From assembly GCA_045628865.1 (NCBI GenBank), contig JAZQQB010000021.1:1-43996 (forward strand): DNA of 43,996 nucleotides, given 5' to 3'. A program made the position numbers and the translations under genes. Positions 26,158 through 35,385 of the stretch are shown one piece after another. Position 1 is the stretch's first letter, and each line of letters opens with the position of its first letter. Origin of the DNA: JAZQQB01 sp045628865 (lineage in GTDB: Bacteria > Bacillota > Clostridia > Lachnospirales > Lachnospiraceae). The notes beneath the pieces were generated by a model. That model did no database searches and had not been told where the DNA came from. It worked only from the letters and a program-made list of their open reading frames with translations.

Positions 26158-29100
26158 CTATTCATAAATAAATGTGATCTCAGAAATATCAAGTGTCTTA
26201 TTGGACCACCATTTATAAACAGTCAATGTATCTGCTTTTACGGCTGAATCAAGATCGATCACAAGCTTGTTATTTGCACAATCCTTGTTGTCATAAGCGT
26301 ACTGTTTTACCCACTGGCCTAAAACAACTGCTCCTGAAAACTGGTCTGCTGAGCCTGTAAATGTGATTTCAACCTTTGAAAGCTTCTTACCTGCAACAGT
26401 TACATCATAGCTTATAGCATCTGTAAAGGAAACCTTATCTACTACTACAGTATCCTGCTGTCCTGGTGTAGGATTCACTGGGTCCACTGGATCCACTGGG
26501 TCTACTGGATCAATTGGATCCACTGGATTGACTGGGTCTGCATCCTTAGATGCTTTTACAGTAATCTTATTCAATTCTGTACCATTCCATGTGTAGATCT
26601 CAAGGTTCTTTAATGCTTCTTCAGCATCCTTAGCACCCATACGTTTTACTAGATCCCTTGTAGAAATGGTAAATGTATTCTCACCGCCTACTACCGAGAA
26701 CAATGCACTTGAATATGTCTTGCCATTTGATACAAAGGAAAGATTCATCCAGCCTGTTTCATAAGCTTTTGCTGTATAAGTTACTTCAATCACAGAGTCA
26801 TCTTTTGTAAGAATTTCCTTCTGAGCTTTGCTAAATACATGATGATTTGCATCAGTTGCTTTTGTAGTTATCACAGTAGCATCAATTGGTGGTGTAATTG
26901 GATCGATTGGGTCTACTGGATCGATTGGATCCACTGGATCTACTGGGTCAATTGGATCGATTGGATCTACTGGGTCGATTGGATCCACTGGATCTACTGG
27001 ATCCACTGGAGTAGTTCCATTTCCATCAGCAAGAACAGCTGTACCAAATACAGATGGCTTATCCCATCCCTGACCTGTTGTATCATACCAGCTCAATGTA
27101 CCAATTCTGGTATCAGAATAATCTGCATCATTGATCTGTAATTCAAGACCAATCTTTGTTCCCGCCTGTGGAGCAATATCAGTCCATTTCAGTGCCATTT
27201 CTACATTGTATCCATCACTTGTAAGCTTCACAGCAGAATCAATGTTTTCTTCAATACATTTTTCTCCGTTGAAAGACTGTTCATTGTGATAGTTTACACG
27301 ATACTGCTTGTCATCTTCTTCATAAGCAGTCGATTTGTGATTGTTCTCATCGATAAATACTTCTACAGAATCCTGCTCATAAGTATTCTCGCTATTAGCA
27401 TTTAATTTAGAATCCTTTACAGTTACATAAACATAAAGATTCTCTTCATCCCATAAAAGCTTCGCATTAGCATTTACCTGACTTCCAAGGTTGATGCTTA
27501 ATGGAACAGCTTCAACCTTATTCCAAGCTTCATCCAATTCGCCATCAATAACCACCTTACCCTTGTTGATTGCAACAAAAGGTTTTAAGACTGCTTTTGC
27601 ATAGAATTCAGAAGTAGAATCCTGCTTCAATGTATAATCATTGAATGCTGTCTGTTTAGAACCATTGGTTACAACGAAGTCAATCTTGATCTCATCTGCA
27701 ACCTTGCCTGCTACTGGGACATTTACAACTGCTTCATATCCGTCAGCTGTAGCTTTTGCATCACTTCTCTTAACTGCATATTTGGTGATCTGGCCATTAG
27801 CAGCTACAAAAACTGCTACTTCGTCTTCAGCATCAGCTGAAGCATCAACCACATCAAATTTCACCTTTAAGCCATCTTTATTCCATACTGGAGTAACGCA
27901 TGCATCACCAACTGCTACACTAACACCATTTTCAAAAGATCCATCTTCACTCTGTAAAATATCAACATTCTTGATCTGTGGAGCCAACTGGCTTTCATCT
28001 ACGAATGTCCAATATGCAGGTTTTGCCTGATAATCATCATCAAATAACAGTGGCATCTGTTTTCTGTTACCGTTAGAACCACCACCTACGGAGTTTGAAG
28101 TCTGTAACCATGAGTTACGGTCGATCAATCCCCAGATTGTCATACCTGTGAAATCAATTCCTTCTGCGCGAAGTTCCTGAATTCCTTCATAGATTTCTTT
28201 ATATCTGTATGCAAGTCTTGTATTCTCTGCATCATAAGTTGCAGCTGTACCGTCATATTCACCTGTACACTTAAAATCAAGCTCTGTCAACTGAACCTTA
28301 CCAACAACAGCAGCATACTGTCTTGCAGCATTCATAAATGCTTCTTTGTTAGAACCCTGTGTATTGTAATGTCCCTGCATACCAAAACCATCAATTCTGG
28401 TTCCTTCTGCATTTTTAACATCTGTTAAAAGCTGCACGATACCCTTGCATTTATTAGACATATCATCGTTGTAGTCATTGTAGTAAAGCTCTAACTGCGC
28501 TGGAGCATACTTATTAGCAAAACGGAATGCGTTGATGATAAATTCGTTGCTCTGGTATACTGCCCACCAGCTTGAGTTTTCACTTGCATTACGGTATGTA
28601 CCTGTTGAATCACTGACTGCTTCATTTACAACATCCCAGCCATAGAACATATCCTTATATTTACTGCTTTCACCAACATAATGCTCTAATACATTTTTGA
28701 TGTACCATTCATGACGAAGGTTCATTGTTTCCTTATCAACGTATGGCTTATTTGGATCATAGTCCACATGGAAGAACCATTCTGGAGTCTGTGAATGCCA
28801 TGTCAAAACATGACCTCTAACCTTGATTTCATCTCCTGGATGTTTCTGATTCCAATCATAAATGTAATCAAGACATGAATCACCTCTGCTAAAATTAAGA
28901 GTTGGAACATAAAGATTCACACCGTTAAATTCTTCATAATGAGGTCCTGGACAATTGTTATTGCTGTAGCCAAACATAGCATCAGGCTTCAATTCATTAC
29001 CGATTGTTACAGCGTTGAAATGTTTTTTCACCAATGCCATGGTCTTATCATCTGCAAGATCCGACTGACAGATTGCTGCACCAACAATAAAATCATCACT

Positions 29101-30177
29101 TGTTTTTAACTGTACTGCATCTTTTAAATCCGGAATATCTGACTGAATACCAGCAAAAGATTCTCCACCATCCGCTGGGGCAACCTTAATTGTTACTGTG
29201 TTGATTTCACAATTCATACCTGTTTCTGAAAGGTTCATAAAACCAAGATACTTGATTCTGCTCTTATCAGCATCTGAACCTAAATCAAATTCAGTAATGG
29301 TTGTTGATTCATAAACAGCACCGGCTTCTTTATAGTTATCATGATCCTCCAATAATTTCACTGAGAAATTCTTGACAGGTGCTGTTGTATTGACTGATAC
29401 TGAACGAATTCTGCTTGAATCGATCACAGATGGGATTGCAACCAACACCTGTGCATATTTATCTTCATAAGAAACTGCAAGGCTGTTTCCTGAATTATCT
29501 GCCTGACATCCGATTTCAGATTCGATCAAAAGGTCCTTTGCATTAAAAACAAATTCTCCAGTTTTCTCACTGCCTGAGATTGGCTTAATGCCATCATCGC
29601 CAGTAGAAACATCGCTTCCATCAGCTGAACTCAATACAAAAGTGATATTTCCAATCTCTTTTGTCTGAGCTTCCTCAGAAAGGTTCATCAAACACAAATA
29701 TTTTGCACTTGATAAATCTGCACCTGGATCAAAGCTTCCCTTAGAAAGCTCTGCTGAACCATAAACAACACCAATATCACCATATGCACCATCATCTGCA
29801 CATAATTTTACAGAAAATTCATTGCTGGATGTCTGAACTTTAATTTTCTCAATTCTATCACCAGTGATTCCATCTGGGAGTTTGTAGTAAATCTGTGCAT
29901 ACTGATTGGTAAACTCTACTACCTGTTTTCCTTCTTCTGTAACACTTGCCTCTGTTCCCCAAAGATCAACAACTTCCAAATCCTTTGCAGCAAAAACATA
30001 ATTACCTGCTGCCTCTCCTACAACTGTTTGTGCGCTGCCGGCTTCTGCCAAAGCAATCGCATCCTGAGTAGATAAATCATCTACTTCGCCTTCATTTGCC
30101 GCATGAACGGATACACATGTCATAACCATCATTGCTGAGCAAATAGCGGCCATCGAACGATATCGATTCCACTTCAT
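26158..30177 (-). CDS. Secreted multimodular GH10 endo-xylanase with CBM9
   Basis: The product is 1339 aa. A signal peptide (1-26, ending VSVHA) is followed by two related beta-sandwich modules of about 130 aa each (about 55-190 and 205-335), both with a YAQIYYKLP or YAQVLVAIP strand and a KYLCLMNLSE or KYLGFMNLSE strand. The GH10 domain (about 345-745) has HVLTWHSQTPEWFF, catalytic acid Glu519 in WDVVNEAV and nucleophile Glu632 in QLTELDF. A CBM9 module (about 880-1050; IDGELDEAWNK, DSVEVFIDENN) follows, then a (PVDPIDP)n linker, a module of unrecognised family (about 1103-1212), a second short linker and a last unrecognised module (about 1240-1339). There is no dockerin, LPxTG or S-layer domain, so it is probably freely secreted. 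AGGAGGT precedes the ATG, and the gene is alone in its transcript. Confidence 0.95.
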   Translation of the reverse strand: MKWNRYRSMAAICSAMMVMTCVSVHAANEGEVDDLSTQDAIALAEAGSAQTVVGEAAGNYVFAAKDLEVVDLWGTEASVTEEGKQVVEFTNQYAQIYYKLPDGITGDRIEKIKVQTSSNEFSVKLCADDGAYGDIGVVYGSAELSKGSFDPGADLSSAKYLCLMNLSEEAQTKEIGNITFVLSSADGSDVSTGDDGIKPISGSEKTGEFVFNAKDLLIESEIGCQADNSGNSLAVSYEDKYAQVLVAIPSVIDSSRIRSVSVNTTAPVKNFSVKLLEDHDNYKEAGAVYESTTITEFDLGSDADKSRIKYLGFMNLSETGMNCEINTVTIKVAPADGGESFAGIQSDIPDLKDAVQLKTSDDFIVGAAICQSDLADDKTMALVKKHFNAVTIGNELKPDAMFGYSNNNCPGPHYEEFNGVNLYVPTLNFSRGDSCLDYIYDWNQKHPGDEIKVRGHVLTWHSQTPEWFFHVDYDPNKPYVDKETMNLRHEWYIKNVLEHYVGESSKYKDMFYGWDVVNEAVSDSTGTYRNASENSSWWAVYQSNEFIINAFRFANKYAPAQLELYYNDYNDDMSNKCKGIVQLLTDVKNAEGTRIDGFGMQGHYNTQGSNKEAFMNAARQYAAVVGKVQLTELDFKCTGEYDGTAATYDAENTRLAYRYKEIYEGIQELRAEGIDFTGMTIWGLIDRNSWLQTSNSVGGGSNGNRKQMPLLFDDDYQAKPAYWTFVDESQLAPQIKNVDILQSEDGSFENGVSVAVGDACVTPVWNKDGLKVKFDVVDASADAEDEVAVFVAANGQITKYAVKRSDAKATADGYEAVVNVPVAGKVADEIKIDFVVTNGSKQTAFNDYTLKQDSTSEFYAKAVLKPFVAINKGKVVIDGELDEAWNKVEAVPLSINLGSQVNANAKLLWDEENLYVYVTVKDSKLNANSENTYEQDSVEVFIDENNHKSTAYEEDDKQYRVNYHNEQSFNGEKCIEENIDSAVKLTSDGYNVEMALKWTDIAPQAGTKIGLELQINDADYSDTRIGTLSWYDTTGQGWDKPSVFGTAVLADGNGTTPVDPVDPVDPIDPVDPIDPIDPVDPVDPIDPVDPIDPITPPIDATVITTKATDANHHVFSKAQKEILTKDDSVIEVTYTAKAYETGWMNLSFVSNGKTYSSALFSVVGGENTFTISTRDLVKRMGAKDAEEALKNLEIYTWNGTELNKITVKASKDADPVNPVDPIDPVDPVDPVDPVNPTPGQQDTVVVDKVSFTDAISYDVTVAGKKLSKVEITFTGSADQFSGAVVLGQWVKQYAYDNKDCANNKLVIDLDSAVKADTLTVYKWWSNKTLDISEITFIYE

Positions 30178-30263
30178 TATAGTACCTCCTTCTTCTTGCT
30201 TGTACTTCTTTTTAATGCTAATACACGCCTAAGATCGTTCCCCGCATGACCATAGACATTCTA

Positions 30264-30292
30264 ATGATACACTAAATACCAGCCAAAAACAA
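30264..30292 (-). promoter_or_regulatory. Promoter of the GH10 gene
   Basis: On the minus strand TTGTTT (30287-30292), a 17-base spacer and TATCAT (30264-30269) lie about 85 bases before the start codon. No clear operator palindrome is seen beside it. Confidence 0.55.
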
Positions 30293-30310
30293 TCGAAAAT
30301 TCAGTCTTTC

Positions 30311-31657
30311 TTAAAATTTTATCCACTTTCCCTTGATCAAACGATATGTACATAGCACTGTTTTCACAAACCAGTCCGCTTTTAAGGCACAATAAATGAT
30401 AAAAGCACTGCACCCCCATTTAAGTCCTGTAAAATATCCAAGCGGAACGGAAACAAGCCATAAAAATAAAATATCTGCCACCATCAAAAATCTGGTATCT
30501 CCACCTCCACGAAGAACTCCCTTCGTCAAAGTCGACTGCGTAGCCTGGAATACAACCATAATGGAAACTGCCCACATCAGTTCATATGCAATATCCTTTG
30601 TAACCTGTGTGATCTCGAAGTTGGCAATTACAAATGGAGAAACTACAACAATTACTCCTGCAGCCACCAATCCTAGCAGAATACTTAGCATAAATAAAGT
30701 GATTCCCTGGTCATAGGCTTTTTTCTTATCGCCTTCACCCAGTGTATTTCCTGTAATCACGCTAGCTGCACTTGAAACACCCTGATTGAAAACAGTCGAT
30801 AATCGAACCACTTGTGCAATAATGGCATTGGCAGACACAAAGCTTGAACCTATATGCCCCATGATCACTGCCGTCATACTATTTCCAACACCAAGTAAAG
30901 TATCTGAGATCAACACAGGTACACAATACTTGATATATGGTGCAATACTGTCCTGACAGTTCATCACAAAATCCTTTAGTTTGTATCCAATTTTCTTATC
31001 CACCAAAAGAATGTAGCCTAAAGTAAGTGTTGCTTCGATTAGTCTTGAGATCAAGGTACCCAAAGCTGCACCTCGAATCTCCATTCTTGGTGCACCTAAA
31101 TTACCAAAAATGAATACCCAGTTAAAAAAGATATTGGTAAAAAATGTGATGATAGCAAAGATCAATGGCACTTTCGTTTCCCTGACTGATCGAAGTATTG
31201 CAGTTAACGTCAACGTAATTCCCATTGGAATAAAGGTAAATGCGCTGATTTTAAAATACATGGCTCCAAAACCAATTATAGGCAATTCTTTAGAAAAAAT
31301 AGACATGATAAATCGTGGCATCAAAAAAGCTGTCAGCGTAAAAACCGTCGAGATGATCAGACAAACGCGTAACATGATCGTCATAACCTTTTTCAAAGAA
31401 CGGATATCCTTGCTTCCCCAGTGTTTGGCTGTTAATACAGCGGCACCATAGCCCATTCCCATACACATAATCTGAAAAATACTGATAAAATCGTTGGCAA
31501 GGGACGAACCCGATAACTGCTCTTCTCCCATCTTACCAAGCATAAATGTATCTGCCATGTTGACCCCAATAGTGATCATACTCTGCATAATGATCGGCGT
31601 AGCAATTTTACATACACTTCTATAAAAATATTTATCCTTCACAAATAGTGATTTCAT
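30311..31657 (-). CDS. MATE family efflux transporter
   Basis: The product is 448 aa from the ATG at 31657 (MKSLFVKD), which has GAGGG about 9 bases upstream. The open frame extends 12 residues further, but those add no family sequence. Twelve membrane segments are visible in two six-helix halves, with the MATE signatures PIIMQSMITIGVNMADTFMLGKMG at the start and PVLISDTLLGVGNSMTAVIMGHIG at the start of the second half. It probably exports drugs or metabolites in exchange for Na+ or H+; the substrate is unknown. It lies between two glycan-degrading enzymes with separate promoters, so a link with fibre degradation is not implied. A TATAAT about 60 bases upstream may be its -10 box. Confidence 0.9.
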   Translation of the reverse strand: MKSLFVKDKYFYRSVCKIATPIIMQSMITIGVNMADTFMLGKMGEEQLSGSSLANDFISIFQIMCMGMGYGAAVLTAKHWGSKDIRSLKKVMTIMLRVCLIISTVFTLTAFLMPRFIMSIFSKELPIIGFGAMYFKISAFTFIPMGITLTLTAILRSVRETKVPLIFAIITFFTNIFFNWVFIFGNLGAPRMEIRGAALGTLISRLIEATLTLGYILLVDKKIGYKLKDFVMNCQDSIAPYIKYCVPVLISDTLLGVGNSMTAVIMGHIGSSFVSANAIIAQVVRLSTVFNQGVSSAASVITGNTLGEGDKKKAYDQGITLFMLSILLGLVAAGVIVVVSPFVIANFEITQVTKDIAYELMWAVSIMVVFQATQSTLTKGVLRGGGDTRFLMVADILFLWLVSVPLGYFTGLKWGCSAFIIYCALKADWFVKTVLCTYRLIKGKWIKF

Positions 31658-31789
31658 TCTCATCATCCCTCTTCTATTGATAGGAATCACCATTTCACCA
31701 CACGAAATCTGAATCCAATAATTATATTATACACTAAGAAATGATAGCTTTATTTCCAAATTTCGTCATTTTTTTCCTATCCTTTGCGC

Positions 31790-31822
31790 AAAAAATAACG
31801 CAAGGACTTTTTATCCTTGCGT
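31790..31822 (-). terminator. Terminator downstream of the beta-helix gene
   Basis: Nine-base arms ACGCAAGGA/TCCTTGCGT with a 7-base loop are followed, on the minus strand, by TATTTTTT. It is about 200 bases past the stop codon, with an AT-rich tract between. Confidence 0.7.
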
Positions 31823-31840
31823 CATTTAGCTTGCAAAAAT

Positions 31841-31900
31841 ATTTTTTATTTTATTATTTTTTATTTTATTATTTTTTATTTTATTGTTTTTTATTTAATC
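31841..31900. repeat. 15-bp AT-only tandem repeat
   Basis: The unit ATTTTTTATTTTATT occurs three times exactly, followed by one degenerate copy. It lies within the 324-bp gap that follows the beta-helix gene. The remainder of that gap (31901-32017) is AT-rich with no gene. Confidence 0.85.
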
Positions 31901-32017
31901 ATTTATTTTCACAAAATAATCATATATTTTCAAATTTACTATACAATTATTTTTTATTATTTTTTTAGACTTTTATACCTGATTTACTTAATTACCTTAT
32001 ATACTTTTTCCAAATTG

Positions 32018-33886
32018 TTAAAATGAACCTTCTACAAAGCCGGATACCTGATAGCTTGCATTTAATTCATTAAATCTAAAATCATAGTTGCTTCCAAGTT
32101 CAGCAAGTACACTCTTTGCAATACTTACCTCAATAACCTGATCATTTCTTACGACTACTATAGCACTTCCATCAAGTGCTTCCCAACTCCAGTCGCGACC
32201 TAAGCTTCTATATAATCTGCCGTTTTCAACCATAAAGTCAAATCCGTTCTTTGAAAAACCTGTTTCCTCATTCTGATCTTTATTGATCATAATCTGGAAG
32301 TTTTTATCAAAAGCATTTGCTGTCACACAGAAATATACATATTGATCATCTGCATGTGTTCTTACAGATGTAATGTTTTCTGTTGATCCAACACTTGGAA
32401 TCGCTGCCCAGTCAGAAATAGTTCCATCCACAGTGATAACATTTTGAACAACTGGCTCCTGTGGCTGTTCCACTACAGGTGCATCTGGTGTCTGCTCTTT
32501 ACCTGGTAAATCTGGTGTCTGCTCCTGCGCCTGTGAAGCATATCCATATCCTACCAAAGAGACCTCTGACGATAACTGGATACCAGCTGCTGGTCCATTG
32601 TATGTCACAACATAAACTGGTGCATAAATATTGTTAGGATATTCATTCATCACATTAGCTGCACTGCAAATGTTGTTGTATACCTGATTGTTATGCTTTG
32701 ACTTATCTGACTCAACATTTTTACCCTTTGCTTCGCTGATAAAAATATTCTGGTAGATTTCATTTGTGTTACTATCTGCACTCTGGATCACAAAATTGTA
32801 TCCTGATTTGTTGTAAACAGTGTTATTGTGGATCTTAATATTGATAGCTCCACCATTCTTTGTTTTGCTTGAGCCACCCATTACGATGGATGAATAGCCT
32901 TCACATCCATAGATCAGATTATTAACAACTTCAATGCTCTCTGTGTACTTACCAGCTGCCTCACTTGCAGTTTCGATACCGATTTCACAGTTTACAATGA
33001 CGTTATCCTTGATCACGATGTTTTTACCACCATCAACATAGATACCATCAGAGCATGGGGATTTGTATGCTGGATTTCCAATAACTGAAATATCATGCAC
33101 ATAGTTGTTAGAAACAACACCATTTCTGGCACGATCTAATTCACCTAAGCTCTTCTTTCCTTCGTAACCGATCATATCAATACCAATATTATCATTGGCA
33201 TATACTTCATTACCGATCACTTCAAATCCATCTACATTACCGTTGATAGCTACCGATTCACTGTTTCCTAATTTCAGATCATGTACACGGTTGTTTAAGA
33301 TTTTTAGATTACTGATAGCTGTTTTGGAATCACCACATACTAAGATACCATGAGCATTGGCTTTCTTCGCAGATACTTTCGTATAATCAGCAACCACATT
33401 ACTAATATCACAATTTCTAATAGTAATGTTTGAAGATGCACCATGCACATAAATACCAATGGCTGTTTCACTTGAAGTAGTAACCATATCCTTCACATAT
33501 AAGCCTTCCAGTATGATACCGTTGGCATCTTCGATATCAACGATAACTCTATCTTCATTTTTAGAAACAGCGCTACCAGAAAGAATAACCTGCTGTCCAT
33601 CAAATGCCTTCAAAGTAAGATTATTCTTACCTTCAAAGGATAAAGTTTCGTAGTACGTACCCTCTTTGACTACGATCGTTGATCCATCTGGTGCATTCTC
33701 AATAGCCTGCCCAATCGAAGTATACTGTCCTGCCGGTGATGTGACACCTGAATAGTCACCAGAAGCAGATACAACGATTGTCTGAGAAGCACCACTTTCA
33801 TCAGCAGCAAAAATATTCACAGTAATGCATGAAAAAATAAGCATTACCGCTAATGCCACCGACAACTTTTTGACTTTCCTGTTCAT
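32018..33886 (-). CDS. Secreted parallel beta-helix protein with CBM9-like tail
   Basis: The product is 622 aa from the ATG at 33886, which has AGAGGAGAA 5 bases upstream and opens a clean signal peptide (MNRKVKKLSVALAVMLIFSC, cleavage after IFA). The frame runs 35 residues further back without family sequence or a ribosome site. Residues 30-460 form a right-handed beta-helix of Asn-rich rungs (NITIRNCDISNV, LKILNNRVHDL, IVIKDNVIVNCEIG, NIKIHNNTVYNKSG), as in polysaccharide lyases of the pectate lyase and PL6/PL9 type. A Pro/Gln-rich linker (about 470-490) leads to a CBM9/DOMON-like module (ITVDGTISDWAAIP ... YVYFCVTA). It is probably a pectin or related polysaccharide lyase; the lyase family and catalytic residues cannot be fixed by eye. 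Confidence 0.8.
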   Translation of the reverse strand: MNRKVKKLSVALAVMLIFSCITVNIFAADESGASQTIVVSASGDYSGVTSPAGQYTSIGQAIENAPDGSTIVVKEGTYYETLSFEGKNNLTLKAFDGQQVILSGSAVSKNEDRVIVDIEDANGIILEGLYVKDMVTTSSETAIGIYVHGASSNITIRNCDISNVVADYTKVSAKKANAHGILVCGDSKTAISNLKILNNRVHDLKLGNSESVAINGNVDGFEVIGNEVYANDNIGIDMIGYEGKKSLGELDRARNGVVSNNYVHDISVIGNPAYKSPCSDGIYVDGGKNIVIKDNVIVNCEIGIETASEAAGKYTESIEVVNNLIYGCEGYSSIVMGGSSKTKNGGAINIKIHNNTVYNKSGYNFVIQSADSNTNEIYQNIFISEAKGKNVESDKSKHNNQVYNNICSAANVMNEYPNNIYAPVYVVTYNGPAAGIQLSSEVSLVGYGYASQAQEQTPDLPGKEQTPDAPVVEQPQEPVVQNVITVDGTISDWAAIPSVGSTENITSVRTHADDQYVYFCVTANAFDKNFQIMINKDQNEETGFSKNGFDFMVENGRLYRSLGRDWSWEALDGSAIVVVRNDQVIEVSIAKSVLAELGSNYDFRFNELNASYQVSGFVEGSF

Positions 33887-33997
33887 TATTATTCTCCTCT
33901 CTTTATAAAATAATGCCTGCCAAACCATTATCCCTTTAAGAAAGAAATCTTCTCCAAAATTATTATAAAATAACCTCTTTTCCATGAGCAATAGCGA

Positions 33998-34005
33998 AAA
34001 CGTTT
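33998..34005. promoter_or_regulatory. Possible LacI/CcpA-type operator upstream of the beta-helix gene
   Basis: The octamer AAACGTTT is the centre of GCGAAAACGTTTAAG, which resembles catabolite or LacI-family operators (central CG, A-rich and T-rich arms). It lies about 112 bases before the start codon. The rest of the gap to 34225 has no gene or further clear signal. Confidence 0.35.
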
Positions 34006-34225
34006 AAGTACAGATTTTAGTAAATAACGGAAGAATTTTTCAGCTAATTTTAGGTAATTATTAACAACATTTTACAAGTTCATTACACCAATATAGCAAA
34101 ATGACATATTTTTAAAAAGTAAGTAAAATTATAAAAATGGTTTTCGTTCCTATTAGGCCTGACAATGACCATAAGAGCTATAGCAGTATCACCTGGTATG
34201 ATGATGGAAAAACATTTTATAAAGC

Positions 34226-34262
34226 AAAAAGGAGGAGTATATCACACTGATATGCTCCCCCT
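34226..34262 (-). terminator. Terminator of the dehydrogenase gene
   Basis: On the minus strand GGGGAGCATATCA pairs with TGATATACTCCTCC, with one mismatch, and is followed by TTTTT. It lies about 85 bases past the stop codon. Confidence 0.75.
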
Positions 34263-34346
34263 CTGTCTTTCTAATAGCCTAGATATCCTATTTTCCTACA
34301 CTGCGAACCAAAATTACTCTTACTGTAGTAAATACTCTGGTTTTCA

Positions 34347-35312
34347 CTACTTTCCAAGATCCACTCTGTTCTTCGTATCACCCTGTAAAAAGGACTTAAT
34401 GTTTTCATAAGCACCAACTACACATCTGTTTCTTGCTTCCACGGATGCCCAAGCCAGATGAGGGGTAATAAACAATTTATTGGAATCCTTGATTCTGCCA
34501 AGCGGATTGTCTGCCACAATTGGCTCAGCTGACAAAACATCTAAGCCAGCTCCAGCGATTTCATCATTCATCAAAGCATCATAAAGATCCTCCTGATTCA
34601 CCACTGGACCTCTGGCAACATTGATCAAATACGCGGTATTTTTCATTTTTTTCAACGCCTTGCCATCGATCAGATTCCTTGTTAAGTCAGATAGTGGACA
34701 ATGTAAGGATACATAATCGGATTGTGTTAACAATTCATCAAATTCTACTCTCTCATATTCTGTCACCGAAGATTTACCAGTAACTGAGAAAAAAATCACA
34801 CGACATCCAAATGCTTTTGCAATAGCTGCAACCTTTTTTCCGATATTGCCCATTCCGATGATTCCCCAGGTTTTTCCAGCCAGTTCTGTAAAAGGTATTT
34901 CAAAATTTGAAAATGCTGGCTGTGCACCATAAGAACCATCTTTTACAAAATCATCATAATGTCTTAGCTTCTGTGAAAGATAAAGTGCTAAGGAAAAAGT
35001 ATGCTGTGCTACCATATCGGTGCTGTAATCTCTGACGTTACATACGCCAATCCCACGGGATTTGCAGTAGGAAAGATCCACATTATCAAATCCTGTTGCA
35101 AATTCACAGATAAGCTTCAAATGAGTCGCACCTGAGAGGGTGCTTTCGTTTAGCTTACTCTTGTTGGCAATGATAATATCTGCATCCGCAACGCGATCTG
35201 CTATCTCCTCATATGCGGTGTACTCATATACTGTCACATTTCCCAATTCATTCAGACAGTCAACTGGTACATCCATTCCTACACTATGTCTTTCCAAGAT
35301 TACAATATTCAT
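34347..35312 (-). CDS. D-isomer specific 2-hydroxyacid dehydrogenase
   Basis: The product is 321 aa. It has the two-lobed fold of the family, with the NAD site GMGNIGKKVAAIAKAFG near residues 150-170. Catalytic residues are the Arg region of VNVARGPVVNQ, Glu of AGLDVLSAEP and His of FITPHLAWASVEARNR. These enzymes reduce 2-keto acids such as pyruvate, hydroxypyruvate or glyoxylate with NADH, and the exact substrate is unknown. It closely resembles glycerate/hydroxypyruvate reductases by motif spacing. It lies between two glycan-degrading enzymes but shares no operon with them; the gap to the GH5 gene is 73 bases, so readthrough from the cellulase promoter is possible. Confidence 0.9.
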   Translation of the reverse strand: MNIVILERHSVGMDVPVDCLNELGNVTVYEYTAYEEIADRVADADIIIANKSKLNESTLSGATHLKLICEFATGFDNVDLSYCKSRGIGVCNVRDYSTDMVAQHTFSLALYLSQKLRHYDDFVKDGSYGAQPAFSNFEIPFTELAGKTWGIIGMGNIGKKVAAIAKAFGCRVIFFSVTGKSSVTEYERVEFDELLTQSDYVSLHCPLSDLTRNLIDGKALKKMKNTAYLINVARGPVVNQEDLYDALMNDEIAGAGLDVLSAEPIVADNPLGRIKDSNKLFITPHLAWASVEARNRCVVGAYENIKSFLQGDTKNRVDLGK

Positions 35313-35385
35313 ATTTTTTCCCTTTCACATACTATCTTCACAAGCTGCTTTCAACAGCACTTCCCTTTTGTATTGAAACAAAAGT

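Noticed and set aside
26839..27141. Plus-strand frame rich in Trp-Ile repeats
   Set aside because: It is the complement of the repeated PVDPIDP linker of the GH10 gene; the pattern comes from the linker codons.
31741..32026. Plus-strand frames with YFLFYYFLF repeats
   Set aside because: They come from the AT-only tandem repeat and have no ribosome site or family similarity.
34165..34410. Plus-strand 81-codon frame between the beta-helix and dehydrogenase genes
   Set aside because: It runs through a terminator and into the end of the dehydrogenase gene, with no ribosome site or motif.
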